A stretch of 64,000 bases of DNA from Lysobacter sp. BMK333-48F3 (GCF_019733395.1 NZ_JAIHOO010000001.1:310001-374000), one strand, 5' to 3'; shown: positions 49,818 to 58,713, counted from the stretch's first letter. The notes: generated by a model not told the origin, from the sequence alone. Made by a program: numbers and translations.

Positions 49818-52340
49818 TCAGGTACCGGCGTCGATGATGGTCGCCGGCGAGCTGGAGCAATGCCCCGGCCCGATGGTGCCTTCGTTGTAGGCAGCCAGGA
49901 TGCCCGCGAGGTTGATCGCCGTGTCGCGCGCTGCGCCCTTCGGCGCGGCGCTGCTGCGGCCGGTGAACCACGCCGTGGCCTGGGCGATCGCGCTCTGCAC
50001 CGCAGGCGGCGCACTACCGCCGGCTTCGACGTTGAGGCGAGCGGCCATGTACTGGTGCGCCAGGATGTAGTACGCATTACCACCCTTCGGCGGCGTCCAG
50101 AACACCTTGTACCAGGTCTGACCGGAGCTGAAGAACAGCGTATCTTCTCCGATGATCGCCCAGGTCGCGTCGTACGGCGCAGGACCGTACTTCGAGTGGG
50201 TCTTCCAGTAACCCTGGGTGTAGGTACAACCCGCGGCGGCGCACAGTTCCGGCACCTTCACGGTGATGATGGCCTCGTCGCTGGCGTTGACGCCGCCCGC
50301 TTCGCCGATGCCGCTCACCGTCAGCACGTTGGGAACCATGAACTCGCAGGTGTTGCCCGGACCGGTCTGGGTCGGCAGGATCCACGCGGCGAAGATGTCC
50401 AGGCTCTCGACGATGTTCGGATCGGGGTTGATGTCCCCGGTGACGAACTTGGCGAAGCTGTCGCACACCAACGGCTCCACGATCCAGCCGAAGCTGCCAC
50501 CGAGGTTGAGGCCCGGCGTCCCGTTGAACAGGTCGCTGGCCACGACGCAAGCGTCGGCTTCAGTGGTGGGCGCGCCGAACGAGAACGCGGCCTGGTTCGA
50601 GGTGTAGCTCTTGAAACCGCAGTCGCTGGCGTTGCCGGCGGCGTCGTAGCACTTCAGCACGCGCTGGATGCTGGCTTCGTTGTAGCCGGCAGTCTTGTCG
50701 GCCACGTCCGCAGCGTAGTCGCAGCTCAGCGAGGTCGCGCCCGGCGGTTCGCAGGTCGGAACCACGGCCTGAGTCGCGCCGCCATCGAAGTGCAGCGTGT
50801 CGCTCGGGTCCGCGGGGCTGAACTGCGGCGTCACGTCGCCCGGCCAGGTGATCAGGATGTTGCCGCTGACCCTGAAGCCGCTTTCCGACTCGATGCTGCG
50901 GGTCGCCGCGAGACGATAGACCGTCTCGTAGTTGCCGCCGGCATTGAGCAGGACCTGCACGTCGTCGCACAGGAAGTTGCCGGCATAGATGCCGCCCACG
51001 ATCGGGTTAGGCAGGCAGCCCTGCATGCCGACCACCTTGGCGTCGGCCGGCGAGACCACCACATGCTTGTCCGGAGCCCAGGCATAGTCGCGGTCGTAGC
51101 GGGTGTTCGCGTTCTTGATGATCGACACGGTCCGGCAGGCCACGGTGACCATCGCCGAATCGCTGGCGGTGGCGTTGGTGCTGGCGCTGGTGCTCCAGGT
51201 GCCGGTCGCGGTGTTGGTGTGCTGGCCTTGATCGGCGCCGCACACGAACGGCTGCGGACGCGGATACGTCCACACGTACGGTCCGTTGCCGAGGCTGAAG
51301 CTATGGTCCGGATTGTTCGGCAGGATCGAGTCGTCGATCGCGAAAGTATCGCCGTAGCTCTCGGCCGGGTTGGCCGGGATCGTGAACGGCGCGCTCGCGG
51401 TGAAGGTGTAGCTCGTGGTGCCTCCGCTGCTGCCGTCGTCGCTGCAGTCGCAGGACTTGCGCTCGGTGGTGATGCCCGCGGCGTTGATGCCGCCGGTAGC
51501 GCTAAGCAGGAACGGATGACTGATGCTGCTCAGCTCGAACGCGTAGCTGCAGGACAGGATGATCTTGTCCGCATTCGGCGCCGGTTTGACGCAGTTGAGG
51601 GTGTCGGTGTCGCCACTGGCCGCGGTCCATTGCAGCGTGAACTGGGTCGCGCTGTTGTTGAACTGCAGGGTGTCGACGACCGCGGTGGCCTTCCAACCGA
51701 AGCTGAAGGGGTCCTTGACCGTGATGGTGCCGGCGACGCGGTACAGGCCGCGGGTGGTCGGCGTCGCGGTGACGGTGTACTCGACCTGGTGGCTGTCGCC
51801 GTCGAGCATGGTGATGCTTTCTGGCGTTACGGTCTTTTCGATCTGCCAGTCGGTGTAGCGCTTCCAGCTGGCCTCAGCGGTCTTGACGCCGGTGGGCTTG
51901 GGCAGGAAGCAGAACGCGACATGGCTGACGCCCGCGGGTTCGCCGCTGGAGTTGTTCGGCGCATGCAGATTGATGTCGCTGAGGACCGCAGGGTCGTAGT
52001 GGAAGACGTTATAAGCGTTGCCGCCCTTGACCACGATGTAGTCCATCGGGATGGTCGAAGTGAAGCCGATGTACTTGTTTTGCCCGGAGGGCGTGTAGTT
52101 GAAGGTGATGGTCTGGCCGTTGCCCAGGTTGTAGACCTGGCCGTCGATGGGTGCGCCGCCGGAACTGGCCCCGCCGCCCTGCCAGGTGCCGACGCCGGGT
52201 AGGTCGTCGCAACTGGTGAAGTTGCCGGGGTAGGTGGTGGGTTGCACCGAGGCGGCCCAAGCCGCGGTTGGCAAGGCTCCGACGGAAGCCATTAGCAGCG
52301 CCGCTGCGAGCAGCGGACGCCAGCGTCGGTTGGTGGACAT
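49818..52340 (-). CDS. Large secreted beta-rich protein under a c-di-GMP riboswitch-like leader
   Basis: An 840-residue exported protein with signal peptide (PLLAAALLMASVGALPTAAW, ending AWA near residue 29). The body consists of several beta-sandwich-like blocks, one of which (about 385-530) resembles prealbumin/DUF11-type repeats (HTNTATGTWSTSASTNATAS). The C-terminal ~150 residues contain CTYTQGYWKTHSKYGP and FFSSGQTWYKVFWTPPKGGN, motifs found in surface or cell-wall proteins of diverse bacteria. Many cysteine pairs suggest oxidative folding. No catalytic motif or sortase signal is seen. An adhesion or matrix role is inferred from architecture and the c-di-GMP leader. Confidence 0.82.
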   Translation of the reverse strand: MSTNRRWRPLLAAALLMASVGALPTAAWAASVQPTTYPGNFTSCDDLPGVGTWQGGGASSGGAPIDGQVYNLGNGQTITFNYTPSGQNKYIGFTSTIPMDYIVVKGGNAYNVFHYDPAVLSDINLHAPNNSSGEPAGVSHVAFCFLPKPTGVKTAEASWKRYTDWQIEKTVTPESITMLDGDSHQVEYTVTATPTTRGLYRVAGTITVKDPFSFGWKATAVVDTLQFNNSATQFTLQWTAASGDTDTLNCVKPAPNADKIILSCSYAFELSSISHPFLLSATGGINAAGITTERKSCDCSDDGSSGGTTSYTFTASAPFTIPANPAESYGDTFAIDDSILPNNPDHSFSLGNGPYVWTYPRPQPFVCGADQGQHTNTATGTWSTSASTNATASDSAMVTVACRTVSIIKNANTRYDRDYAWAPDKHVVVSPADAKVVGMQGCLPNPIVGGIYAGNFLCDDVQVLLNAGGNYETVYRLAATRSIESESGFRVSGNILITWPGDVTPQFSPADPSDTLHFDGGATQAVVPTCEPPGATSLSCDYAADVADKTAGYNEASIQRVLKCYDAAGNASDCGFKSYTSNQAAFSFGAPTTEADACVVASDLFNGTPGLNLGGSFGWIVEPLVCDSFAKFVTGDINPDPNIVESLDIFAAWILPTQTGPGNTCEFMVPNVLTVSGIGEAGGVNASDEAIITVKVPELCAAAGCTYTQGYWKTHSKYGPAPYDATWAIIGEDTLFFSSGQTWYKVFWTPPKGGNAYYILAHQYMAARLNVEAGGSAPPAVQSAIAQATAWFTGRSSAAPKGAARDTAINLAGILAAYNEGTIGPGHCSSSPATIIDAGT

Positions 52341-52385
52341 GTCAGAACTCCGTGAGCGGGGCAGTAGGCGCCCAGTTCTTCGCGC

Positions 52386-52470
52386 TCGGTAGCTCGGCCA
52401 TGCCGCCCCCTAGTACGGATCGGCATCCGTGGCTTTGCGACGCCGGCTCGCGCCGGTTGTGCCTTTTTCG
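52386..52470 (-). promoter_or_regulatory. Cyclic di-GMP-I (GEMM) riboswitch-like leader
   Basis: Minus-strand leader reads AAAAAGGCACAACC, a GGCGCGAGCC-type P2 hairpin, then the hallmark CGTCGCAAAGCCACGG, a second stem (ACGGATGCCGATCCGT) and the closing CATGGCCGAGCTACCG. The CGCAAAGCC block with flanking GGCACAACC matches the GEMM/c-di-GMP-I core. It ends about 45 bases before the secreted-protein start. The last helix deviates from consensus, so class membership is likely but not certain. Elsewhere the 52341-52851 gap holds a family C palindrome and the thiG promoter region. Confidence 0.7.
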
Positions 52471-52722
52471 AGTCCTGTACAACGGCGGCACCCGCTTCCC
52501 CTGGCGGGCGCCGCGACGGCACTGCAGAGCGCTGTATCGGCAACGCCCTCCCCAGGTACCGCTAGGCCGGACTATACGCCGCATTTTGCGACGTCAATCA
52601 CATTATTTGAGCCGGACGACGAACGGTCGCCGATTGCGATGGGCGGCCCGCGCAGGCCTCCGGAGTGGCCGGTTTCTGCCGTCGCTGCCGTTGTTGCGCC
52701 CCTCGCGTCTGGCGACCGCCCC

Positions 52723-52764
52723 AGGGACGGAGGGGATTAAGCGAGCTTAATCCCCTCCGTCCCT
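52723..52764. repeat. GGGACGGAGGG...TTAAGC palindrome, family C copy 2
   Basis: AGGGACGGAGGGGATTAAGC and GCTTAATCCCCTCCGTCCCT meet with two bases between, a nearly perfect 42-base palindrome about 90 bases before thiG. Confidence 0.85.
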
Positions 52765-52851
52765 TTCGCTCCCTTTCGCTCGCCGCTCGCTCGTCAGTCC
52801 CCGCTCAGCCCCGGGGTCCAAGCGCCGGCCGATATCCGACATAATTCAACG

Positions 52852-53646
52852 ATGACGAATACCGCCTTCTCCGATCCGCTGGTCATCGCCGGCAAGACCT
52901 ACCGCTCGCGCCTGTTGACCGGCACCGGCAAGTTCACCGACCTCGAACAGACCCGCCTGGCCACCGAGGCCGCCGGCGCCGAAATCGTGACCGTGGCGAT
53001 CCGCCGCACGAACATCGGCCAGAACCCGGGCGAACCCAACCTGCTCGACGTGCTGCCGCCGGACCGCTACACCCTGCTGCCCAACACCGCCGGCTGCTAC
53101 ACCGCCGACGACGCGGTGCGCACCTGCCGCCTGGCGCGCGAGCTGCTCGACGGCCACAAGCTGGTCAAGCTGGAAGTGCTGGGCGACCAGCGCACCCTGT
53201 TCCCGGACGTGGTCCAGACCCTGGCCGCGGCCGAGACCCTGGTCAAGGACGGCTTCGACGTGATGGTCTACACCTCCGACGACCCGATCCTGGCCAAGCG
53301 CCTGGAGGAGATCGGCTGCGTCGCGGTGATGCCGCTGGCCGCGCCGATCGGCTCCGGCCTGGGCGTGCAGAACCGCTACAACCTGCTGGAGATCGTCGAG
53401 AACGCCAAGGTGCCGATCCTGGTCGACGCCGGCGTCGGCACCGCCTCGGACGCGGCGATCGCGATGGAACTGGGCTGCGACGGCGTGCTGATGAACACCG
53501 CCATCGCCGGCGCCCGCGACCCGATCCTGATGGCGCATGCGATGAAGCTGGCGATCGAGGCCGGCCGCGCCGCGTTCAAGGCCGGCCGGATCCCGCGCAA
53601 GCGCTACGCCAGCGCCTCCTCGCCGGTGGACGGATTGATCGGCTGA
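52852..53646 (+). CDS. thiG: Thiazole synthase
   Basis: A 264-residue TIM-barrel enzyme that forms the thiazole phosphate of thiamine from deoxyxylulose phosphate, dehydroglycine and ThiS thiocarboxylate. Signature parts are [32 protein letters not shown], the Schiff-base lysine region [25 protein letters not shown] and [20 protein letters not shown] near the C terminus. It overlaps trmB by one base (TGATGA), so they are co-translated. The partner thiS is 3.7 kb upstream. Confidence 0.97.
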   Translation: MTNTAFSDPLVIAGKTYRSRLLTGTGKFTDLEQTRLATEAAGAEIVTVAIRRTNIGQNPGEPNLLDVLPPDRYTLLPNTAGCYTADDAVRTCRLARELLDGHKLVKLEVLGDQRTLFPDVVQTLAAAETLVKDGFDVMVYTSDDPILAKRLEEIGCVAVMPLAAPIGSGLGVQNRYNLLEIVENAKVPILVDAGVGTASDAAIAMELGCDGVLMNTAIAGARDPILMAHAMKLAIEAGRAAFKAGRIPRKRYASASSPVDGLIG

Positions 53647-54422
53647 TGACGGACTCCGGCTCCAGGGACAAACCCGGCTCGGGCGAAGGCAAGGTCCCGC
53701 CCAAGCCATTCACGATCGAGGAAGGCCGCCGCCAGGTGCGCAGCTTCGTGCTGCGCCAGGGCCGCTTCACCCCGGCCCAGCAGCGCGCCTTCGATGAGTT
53801 GTGGCCGCGCTTCGGCATCGACTACCAGGGCGCGCCGCGCGACTACGACGCGATCTTCGGCCGCCAGGCCAGGCGCGTGCTCGAAATCGGCTTCGGCAAC
53901 GGCGAGGCGCTGCGCTACGCCGCCCAGCACGACCGCGAGCGCGACCTGATCGGCATCGAGGTCCACGCCCCCGGCGTCGGCCGGCTGCTGAACGCCCTGG
54001 CCGAGGACGCCAGCGACCACGTTCGCCTGTACCACCACGACGCGGTCGAGGTGCTCAACCAGGAAATCGCCGACGGCTCGCTGGACGAGATCCGGATCTA
54101 CTTCCCCGATCCGTGGCACAAGAAGCGCCACAACAAGCGCCGCCTGGTCCAGCCGGCGTTCGCGCAGTTGCTGGTGCGCAAGCTCGCCGCCGACGGCCGC
54201 TTGCACCTGGCCACCGATTGGCAAGACTATGCCGAGCAGATGTGGGACGTGCTCGACGCCACCACCGGCCTGGCCAACCGCGCCGGCCCGCGCGGCAGCG
54301 TGCCGCGGCCGGACTGGCGCCCGCAGACCCACTTCGAGACCCGCGGCCAGAAGCTCGGCCACGGCGTCTGGGATCTGTTGTACGACCGAGTCCGGGAATC
54401 GGGAATGGAGAATGGGGAATAG
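53646..54422 (+). CDS. trmB: tRNA (guanine-N7-)-methyltransferase
   Basis: A 258-residue enzyme making m7G46 in the tRNA variable loop. Motifs are [17 protein letters not shown] (SAM), [40 protein letters not shown] (the catalytic family signature) and [14 protein letters not shown]. The N-terminal extension ([19 protein letters not shown]) is disordered. The last residues (ESGMENGE) and the stop codon are encoded by a GGGAATGG-type repeat, so the gene end has been overwritten by a family D element without loss of the core fold. Confidence 0.96.
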   Translation: MTDSGSRDKPGSGEGKVPPKPFTIEEGRRQVRSFVLRQGRFTPAQQRAFDELWPRFGIDYQGAPRDYDAIFGRQARRVLEIGFGNGEALRYAAQHDRERDLIGIEVHAPGVGRLLNALAEDASDHVRLYHHDAVEVLNQEIADGSLDEIRIYFPDPWHKKRHNKRRLVQPAFAQLLVRKLAADGRLHLATDWQDYAEQMWDVLDATTGLANRAGPRGSVPRPDWRPQTHFETRGQKLGHGVWDLLYDRVRESGMENGE

Positions 54423-54540
54423 GACCGGAGACTGGCTTGGAAACCGTGGCGGACTATTCGCGACATTCGCAAAGGCCCGAATCGCCGGTCGGCGGGTTCG
54501 TTCGCTTTAACGATTCCCAACTCCCCATTCCCCATTCCCG
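54393..54540. repeat. GGGAAT-type repeat pair, family D copy 2
   Basis: GGGAATCGGGAATGGAGAATGG at the trmB 3' end is mirrored by CGATTCCCAACTCCCCATTC at 54511-54540, just before the transporter gene. Same arrangement as at 33172-33328 but without an evident terminator between. Confidence 0.7.
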
Positions 54541-54546
54541 CCGCTG

Positions 54547-56394
54547 ATGGACACCGCCCTCGCGCTCACCACCGACATGAAGCTCGTTCTCGGGCTGGTG
54601 GTGTTCACGATGGCGATGTTCCTGTTCGAGCGCATCCGCGCCGACGTGGTCGCGCTGGTCGTGCTGGTGCTGCTCGGCCTGTCCGGGCTGGTCGAGCCGG
54701 ACGAGTTGTTCAACGGCTTCTCCGGCAACGCGGTGATCAGCATCATCGCGACCATGATCCTCGGCGCCGGGCTCGACCGCACCGGCGCCCTGAACCGGCT
54801 GGCCGGCTGGCTGCTGCGGCGCGCGCACGGCATCGAACAACGCCTGTTGCTGCTGACCACCGCGGTGGCCGGGCTCAATTCCTCGTTCATGCAGAACCCG
54901 TCGGTGATGGCGCTGTACATGCCGGTCGCCTCGCGCCTGTCCTCGCGCACCGGCCTGTCGCTGCCGCGGCTGCTGTTGCCGATCGCGGCCGCGATCGTGA
55001 TGGGCGGCGCGCTGACCATGGTCGGCAATTCGCCGCTGATCCTGCTCAACGACTTGCTGCTCAACGCCAACAGCAACCTGCCCTCGGGCGCGGCGACCAT
55101 CGAGCCCTTGAAGATGTTCGCGCCGCTGCCGATCGGCCTGGCCCTGCTCGCCGCCTCGCTGGCCTACTTCCATTTCTTCGGCGACAAGCTGCTGCGCGAC
55201 GACGGCGAGAAGGGTGCGACGCCGGCCCGTACCCAGAGCTATTTCGCCAAGGCCTACGGCATCGAGGGCGACGTCTACGAGCTCACCGTCACCGCCGACA
55301 GCCCGCTGGTCGGCATGTCGCTGGGCGAGGCCGAGGCCCTGCGCGGCGCGCCGCTGCTGCTGGCGTTGAAGAGCGACAACGAATCGCGCCTGGCGCCGCC
55401 GGCCGACACCCGGATCTGGGTCGGCAGCGTGCTCGGCGCGATGGGGCCGAAGCAGCAGGTCGCCGACTTCGCCCAGAACCATTTCCTGCGCCTGTCCTCG
55501 CGCCTGCGCAACTTCGCCGACCTGTTCAATCCCAGCCGCGCCGGCATTTCCGAGGCGGTGGTGCCGGCGACCTCGGGCTACATCGGCAAGACCGCCGGCG
55601 ACCTGCACCTGCGCAAGCAGTCCGGGCTGAGCCTGCTGGCGATCAACCGCGACAAGAGCGTGCTGCGCGAGAACGTGCGCAGCGTGCCGATGCGCGCCGG
55701 CGACATGCTGGTGTTCCACAGCATCTGGACCGACCTGGCCAGCGCTGCGGCGAGCAAGGACCTGGTGGTGGTCACCGACTACCCCAAGGGCGAGCAGCGC
55801 CCGCACAAGCTCAAGATCGCCCTGGCGATCTTCGCCGTGGCCATGCTGCTGGCGCTGTCCTCGCGCCTGCCGGTGTCGATCGCGCTGATGACCGGCGTGG
55901 CCGGGATGCTGATCGCCGGGGTGATCAACATCGACGAGGCCTACGCGGCGATCAACTGGAAGACCGTGTTCCTGATGGCCTGCCTGATTCCGCTGGGCTG
56001 GGCGATGGATTCCAGCGGCGCGGCGGCGTGGATCGCGGGGCACAGCATCGAGCGGCTGCCGCACGGGACGCCGGTGTGGCTGCTGGAGATATTGGTCGGA
56101 CTGCTGACCACGGCCTTCTCATTAGTGATCAGCCACGTCGGCGCGACCATCGTGGTGGTGCCGCTCGCGGTCAACCTGGCCCTGGCGGCCGGCGGCAACC
56201 CGACCGCGTTCGCGCTGATCGTAGCGCTGTCGGCGTCGAACAACTTCATGACCGCGTCCAACCCGGTGATCTCGATGATCACCGGCCCGGCCGGCTACAG
56301 CGGCAAGGAACTGTGGAAGATCGGCGGCCCGTTGTCGCTGATCTACACCGTGGTGACGGTGCTGATGGTCAACGTGTTGTTCTGGGGCAAGTAG
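54547..56394 (+). CDS. SLC13/DASS-family anion transporter with RCK_C (TrkA-C) domains
   Basis: A 615-residue inner-membrane protein. The N-terminal hydrophobic half (VLGLVVFTMAMFLFERIRAD, GFSGNAVISIIATMILGAGL, LNSSFMQNPSVMALYMPVAS) and the C-terminal half (SRLPVSIALMTGVAGMLIAG, SLVISHVGATIVVVPLAVNL, ASNNFMTASNPVISMITGPA) show the duplicated transport fold of the divalent anion:sodium symporters, including SNN/SNP-like motifs. Two soluble TrkA_C domains (about 235-310 and 325-410) lie between. Substrates in this branch are sulfate, dicarboxylates or unknown. Single gene. Confidence 0.87.
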   Translation: MDTALALTTDMKLVLGLVVFTMAMFLFERIRADVVALVVLVLLGLSGLVEPDELFNGFSGNAVISIIATMILGAGLDRTGALNRLAGWLLRRAHGIEQRLLLLTTAVAGLNSSFMQNPSVMALYMPVASRLSSRTGLSLPRLLLPIAAAIVMGGALTMVGNSPLILLNDLLLNANSNLPSGAATIEPLKMFAPLPIGLALLAASLAYFHFFGDKLLRDDGEKGATPARTQSYFAKAYGIEGDVYELTVTADSPLVGMSLGEAEALRGAPLLLALKSDNESRLAPPADTRIWVGSVLGAMGPKQQVADFAQNHFLRLSSRLRNFADLFNPSRAGISEAVVPATSGYIGKTAGDLHLRKQSGLSLLAINRDKSVLRENVRSVPMRAGDMLVFHSIWTDLASAAASKDLVVVTDYPKGEQRPHKLKIALAIFAVAMLLALSSRLPVSIALMTGVAGMLIAGVINIDEAYAAINWKTVFLMACLIPLGWAMDSSGAAAWIAGHSIERLPHGTPVWLLEILVGLLTTAFSLVISHVGATIVVVPLAVNLALAAGGNPTAFALIVALSASNNFMTASNPVISMITGPAGYSGKELWKIGGPLSLIYTVVTVLMVNVLFWGK

Positions 56395-56444
56395 GCGGGC
56401 CAGCAGCAGCGGGCGGCCTGGACGCGGGTTTGGGCGAGCAAGAG

Positions 56445-56688
56445 CAAATCCCCCCCTGCCCCCCTTTTTCAAAGGGGGGAATGCTTCGGCGGGATTCGTC
56501 GCAGCCACAAGAGGAATGCTTCGGCGGGATTCGTCGTATCCACGAGGGGGAATGCTTCGGCGGGTTCGTCGCATCCACGAGAGGAGTGCCTGCGCACGGC
56601 CCCGCTGCCTACCCGAATCGCTCACGCCGCAACGTCGCCACCTATCAGCTTCCCCCCTTTGAAAAAGGGGGGCCAGGGGGGATTTGCT
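56445..56688. repeat. Family B inverted pair enclosing three ~35-bp tandem repeats
   Basis: CAAATCCCCCCCTGCCCCCC at 56445 and its inverse ending GGGGGGATTTGCTTTTGAG at 56650-56688 bound three tandem units starting GAATGCTTCGGCGGGATTCG at 56479, 56514 and 56550. The whole 56395-56728 gap is this element; no gene is supported in it. Confidence 0.85.
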
Positions 56689-56728
56689 TTTGAGCTTTTG
56701 AGCTGTGCAGTCTTCGAACCCTACCCGC

Positions 56729-57109
56729 TCACCCCAGCCACACCGCCCCGTCGCGTACCGTCACCGCGACCGCGCGCAGCGCTTCGCCGCGGCAGGGGCC
56801 GGCGGTGCACAGCCCGGCTTGCAGTTCGAAGCTGGCGCCGTGCGCGGCGCAGACCAGCAGGCCGTCCTTGCTCTTGAGGAACTGGCCCGGCGCCCAGTCC
56901 AGACGGCGTCCGGCATGCGGGCAGATGTTGAGCCAGGCGCGCACGGCGTCGCCGTCGCGGTACAGCACCAGCGATTCGGCGTCGCCGTCGAGGGTCGCCT
57001 CGACTTCGGCGAAACCGCCGTCGGCCAGGCGCTCGAGGGCGATCAATAGTTGACCGCCGGGGTCGCTGCCGCCGGCCGGGTTTAACGAAGTTCTCACACC
57101 CTCGTCCAT
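56729..57109 (-). CDS. Rieske [2Fe-2S] ferredoxin-like protein
   Basis: A 126-residue protein with the two Rieske cluster motifs: NICPHAGRRLDWAPG (Cys-x-His) and LLVCAAHGASFELQAGLCTA (Cys-x2-His). It has no signal peptide or oxygenase subunit features and is the size of stand-alone Rieske ferredoxins that pass electrons to oxygenases or act in nitrite-reductase-like systems. The start at 57109 is the first ATG near the conserved domain; the open frame continues upstream. It is divergent from the small membrane-protein gene. Electron-transfer role is known for the fold, partner unknown. Confidence 0.86.
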   Translation of the reverse strand: MDEGVRTSLNPAGGSDPGGQLLIALERLADGGFAEVEATLDGDAESLVLYRDGDAVRAWLNICPHAGRRLDWAPGQFLKSKDGLLVCAAHGASFELQAGLCTAGPCRGEALRAVAVTVRDGAVWLG

Positions 57110-57166
57110 GCCTGCAACGATACTCACGTGTCCGGCGAATGGCCGCATTGTCTCACGACACCCGAA

Positions 57167-57499
57167 ATGTTTGCCCACAGCTTCCGCTTCACCGATCACC
57201 GGTCGCAATGGAATGCGTTCCAGTCGCGCATGCGCAGCGCTTTCGAGCCGCGCAAGCCGCGCCATCGCCTCCTGCGGTTCGCGCTCGGCGTGGTCGGGCT
57301 GGGGCTGCTCGCCTTGCTGGTGATGTTCAGCGTGTTCGTCGGCGCGGCGATGATCGCCGCCGGCCTGGGCTACAAGCTGTGGAAGCGCCGCGGCCGGCCG
57401 GTCGCGCGCAGCCGCGGCGGCCGCGACGTGGTCGAAGGCGAGTACCGCGTCGTCGCGCCGGCCCTGCTCGGCCGCTCTTCCACGCCGAATGCCCGCTGA
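57167..57499 (+). CDS. Small membrane protein (110 aa)
   Basis: A 110-residue protein with one long hydrophobic stretch (about residues 38-68: LRFALGVVGLGLLALLVMFS, then VFVGAAMIAAGLGY), possibly a helical hairpin. A basic segment (KLWKRRGRPVARSRGGRDVV) follows, ending EGEYRVV. I know no function. An upstream in-frame GTG at 57128 could lengthen it by 13 residues; the ATG at 57167 is chosen as the simpler start. Four bases separate it from the FAH-family gene, so they are probably co-transcribed. Confidence 0.68.
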   Translation: MFAHSFRFTDHRSQWNAFQSRMRSAFEPRKPRHRLLRFALGVVGLGLLALLVMFSVFVGAAMIAAGLGYKLWKRRGRPVARSRGGRDVVEGEYRVVAPALLGRSSTPNAR

Positions 57500-57503
57500 G
57501 CCC

Positions 57504-58232
57504 ATGACCGACGTCGTCGCGGCGCCGCCGCTCACCCGCATTCCGGTCCGCGGCGCCGATGTCGCCGACGGCACCTTCTTCCCGGTCCGCCGCGTCTACT
57601 GCGTCGGACGCAACTTCGCCGAACACGCGCGCGAAATGGGCGCGGCGGTGCCGACTTCGGCCGCCGACCGCGGCCGGCCGGTGTTCTTCCTCAAGCCGCA
57701 CGACGCGATCGAGCTCGGCGAGGACGTGCCCTACCCGCCCGGCACCGACGACCTGCACCACGAGGTCGAACTGGTGGTCGCGATCGGCCGCGACGCGCCG
57801 CTCGGCGAACTGTCCGTCGCCGACGCGCCGGGGCTGATCTACGGCTACGCAGTCGGCCTGGACCTGACCCGCCGCGACCTGCAGGCGCAGGCCAAGGCCA
57901 AGGGCCTGCCCTGGGACATCGGCAAGGCCTTCGACCACGCCGCCCCGATCAGCGCCATCGTACCGGCCGCCGACGTCGGCGAGCTCGGCGCGCGCGCGCT
58001 GACCCTGGAGGTCAACGGCGAGCTGCGCCAGCGCGGTTCGCTCGACGACCTGGTCTGGAACGTCGAGGAAATCCTGCACGAGCTGTCGCGCCTGTACGCG
58101 CTGCGCGCCGGCGACCTGGTCTACATGGGCACCCCGTCCGGGGTCGGCCCGCTGCAGCCGGGCGACCGCTATCGGGCGACGCTGGAAGGCGTGGCCGAAC
58201 TCCACGGCCGCATCACTCCGGTCCGGGCATAG
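57504..58232 (+). CDS. Fumarylacetoacetate hydrolase family protein
   Basis: A 242-residue FAH-superfamily enzyme. The metal and substrate motifs are YCVGRNFAEHAREMG, PVFFLKPHDAIELGEDV, LHHEVELVVAIGRDAP (the HxExE metal site) and the late YMGTPSGVGPLQPGDRY. This small class acts as acylpyruvase, oxaloacetate decarboxylase/tautomerase or 2-hydroxyhepta-dienedioate isomerase; the exact reaction cannot be chosen by eye. The start at 57504 avoids overlap with the previous gene; ATG 57489 is an alternative. Confidence 0.9.
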   Translation: MTDVVAAPPLTRIPVRGADVADGTFFPVRRVYCVGRNFAEHAREMGAAVPTSAADRGRPVFFLKPHDAIELGEDVPYPPGTDDLHHEVELVVAIGRDAPLGELSVADAPGLIYGYAVGLDLTRRDLQAQAKAKGLPWDIGKAFDHAAPISAIVPAADVGELGARALTLEVNGELRQRGSLDDLVWNVEEILHELSRLYALRAGDLVYMGTPSGVGPLQPGDRYRATLEGVAELHGRITPVRA

Positions 58233-58286
58233 TCCGCGCCGGCGCGATGGCGCCTCATTCATGTCGTCAACCAGGGAGAGCATGCG

Positions 58287-58694
58287 ATGGGCATGATCAG
58301 CGAGTTCAAAGAGTTCATTGCGCGCGGCAACGTGGTCGACCTGGCGGTCGGCGTGGTGATCGGCGCGGCGTTCGGCAAGATCGTCACCGCCCTGGTCGAC
58401 GGCATCGTCATGCCCGCGGTCGGTTATTTCAGCGGCGGGGTCAACGTCAGCGACTGGAAGCACGTGCTCAAGCCGGCCCAGTTGGACGCCGCCGGCAAGG
58501 AAGTCGCGGCCGAGGTCGCGATCAAGTACGGCAGCTTCCTGCAGACCGCGATCGACTTCGTCCTGATCGCGTTCGTGATCTTCCTGTTCCTCAAGGCCTA
58601 CAACCGCCTGCGCAAGCCGGCCGCCGACGCCCCGGCCGCGGTGCCGGAAGACGTGCTGCTGCTGCGCGAAATCCGCGACTCGCTGAAGAAGTAA
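58287..58694 (+). CDS. mscL: Large-conductance mechanosensitive channel
   Basis: A 135-residue pentameric channel that opens under membrane tension to release solutes on osmotic downshock. The N-terminal amphipathic helix [19 protein letters not shown], pore-lining TM1 ([20 protein letters not shown]), a periplasmic loop, TM2 ([20 protein letters not shown]) and the C-terminal bundle [13 protein letters not shown] are all typical. Length matches the family. GGGAGAG precedes the start. A terminator follows 20 bases after the stop. Confidence 0.97.
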   Translation: MGMISEFKEFIARGNVVDLAVGVVIGAAFGKIVTALVDGIVMPAVGYFSGGVNVSDWKHVLKPAQLDAAGKEVAAEVAIKYGSFLQTAIDFVLIAFVIFLFLKAYNRLRKPAADAPAAVPEDVLLLREIRDSLKK

Positions 58695-58713
58695 GCCGCA
58701 TACGCCGCAACTG

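Noticed and set aside
56479..56584. Three ~35-bp near-identical units considered as a CRISPR array.
   Set aside because: Units abut with no spacers, and no cas gene is near; this is a tandem repeat inside a family B element.
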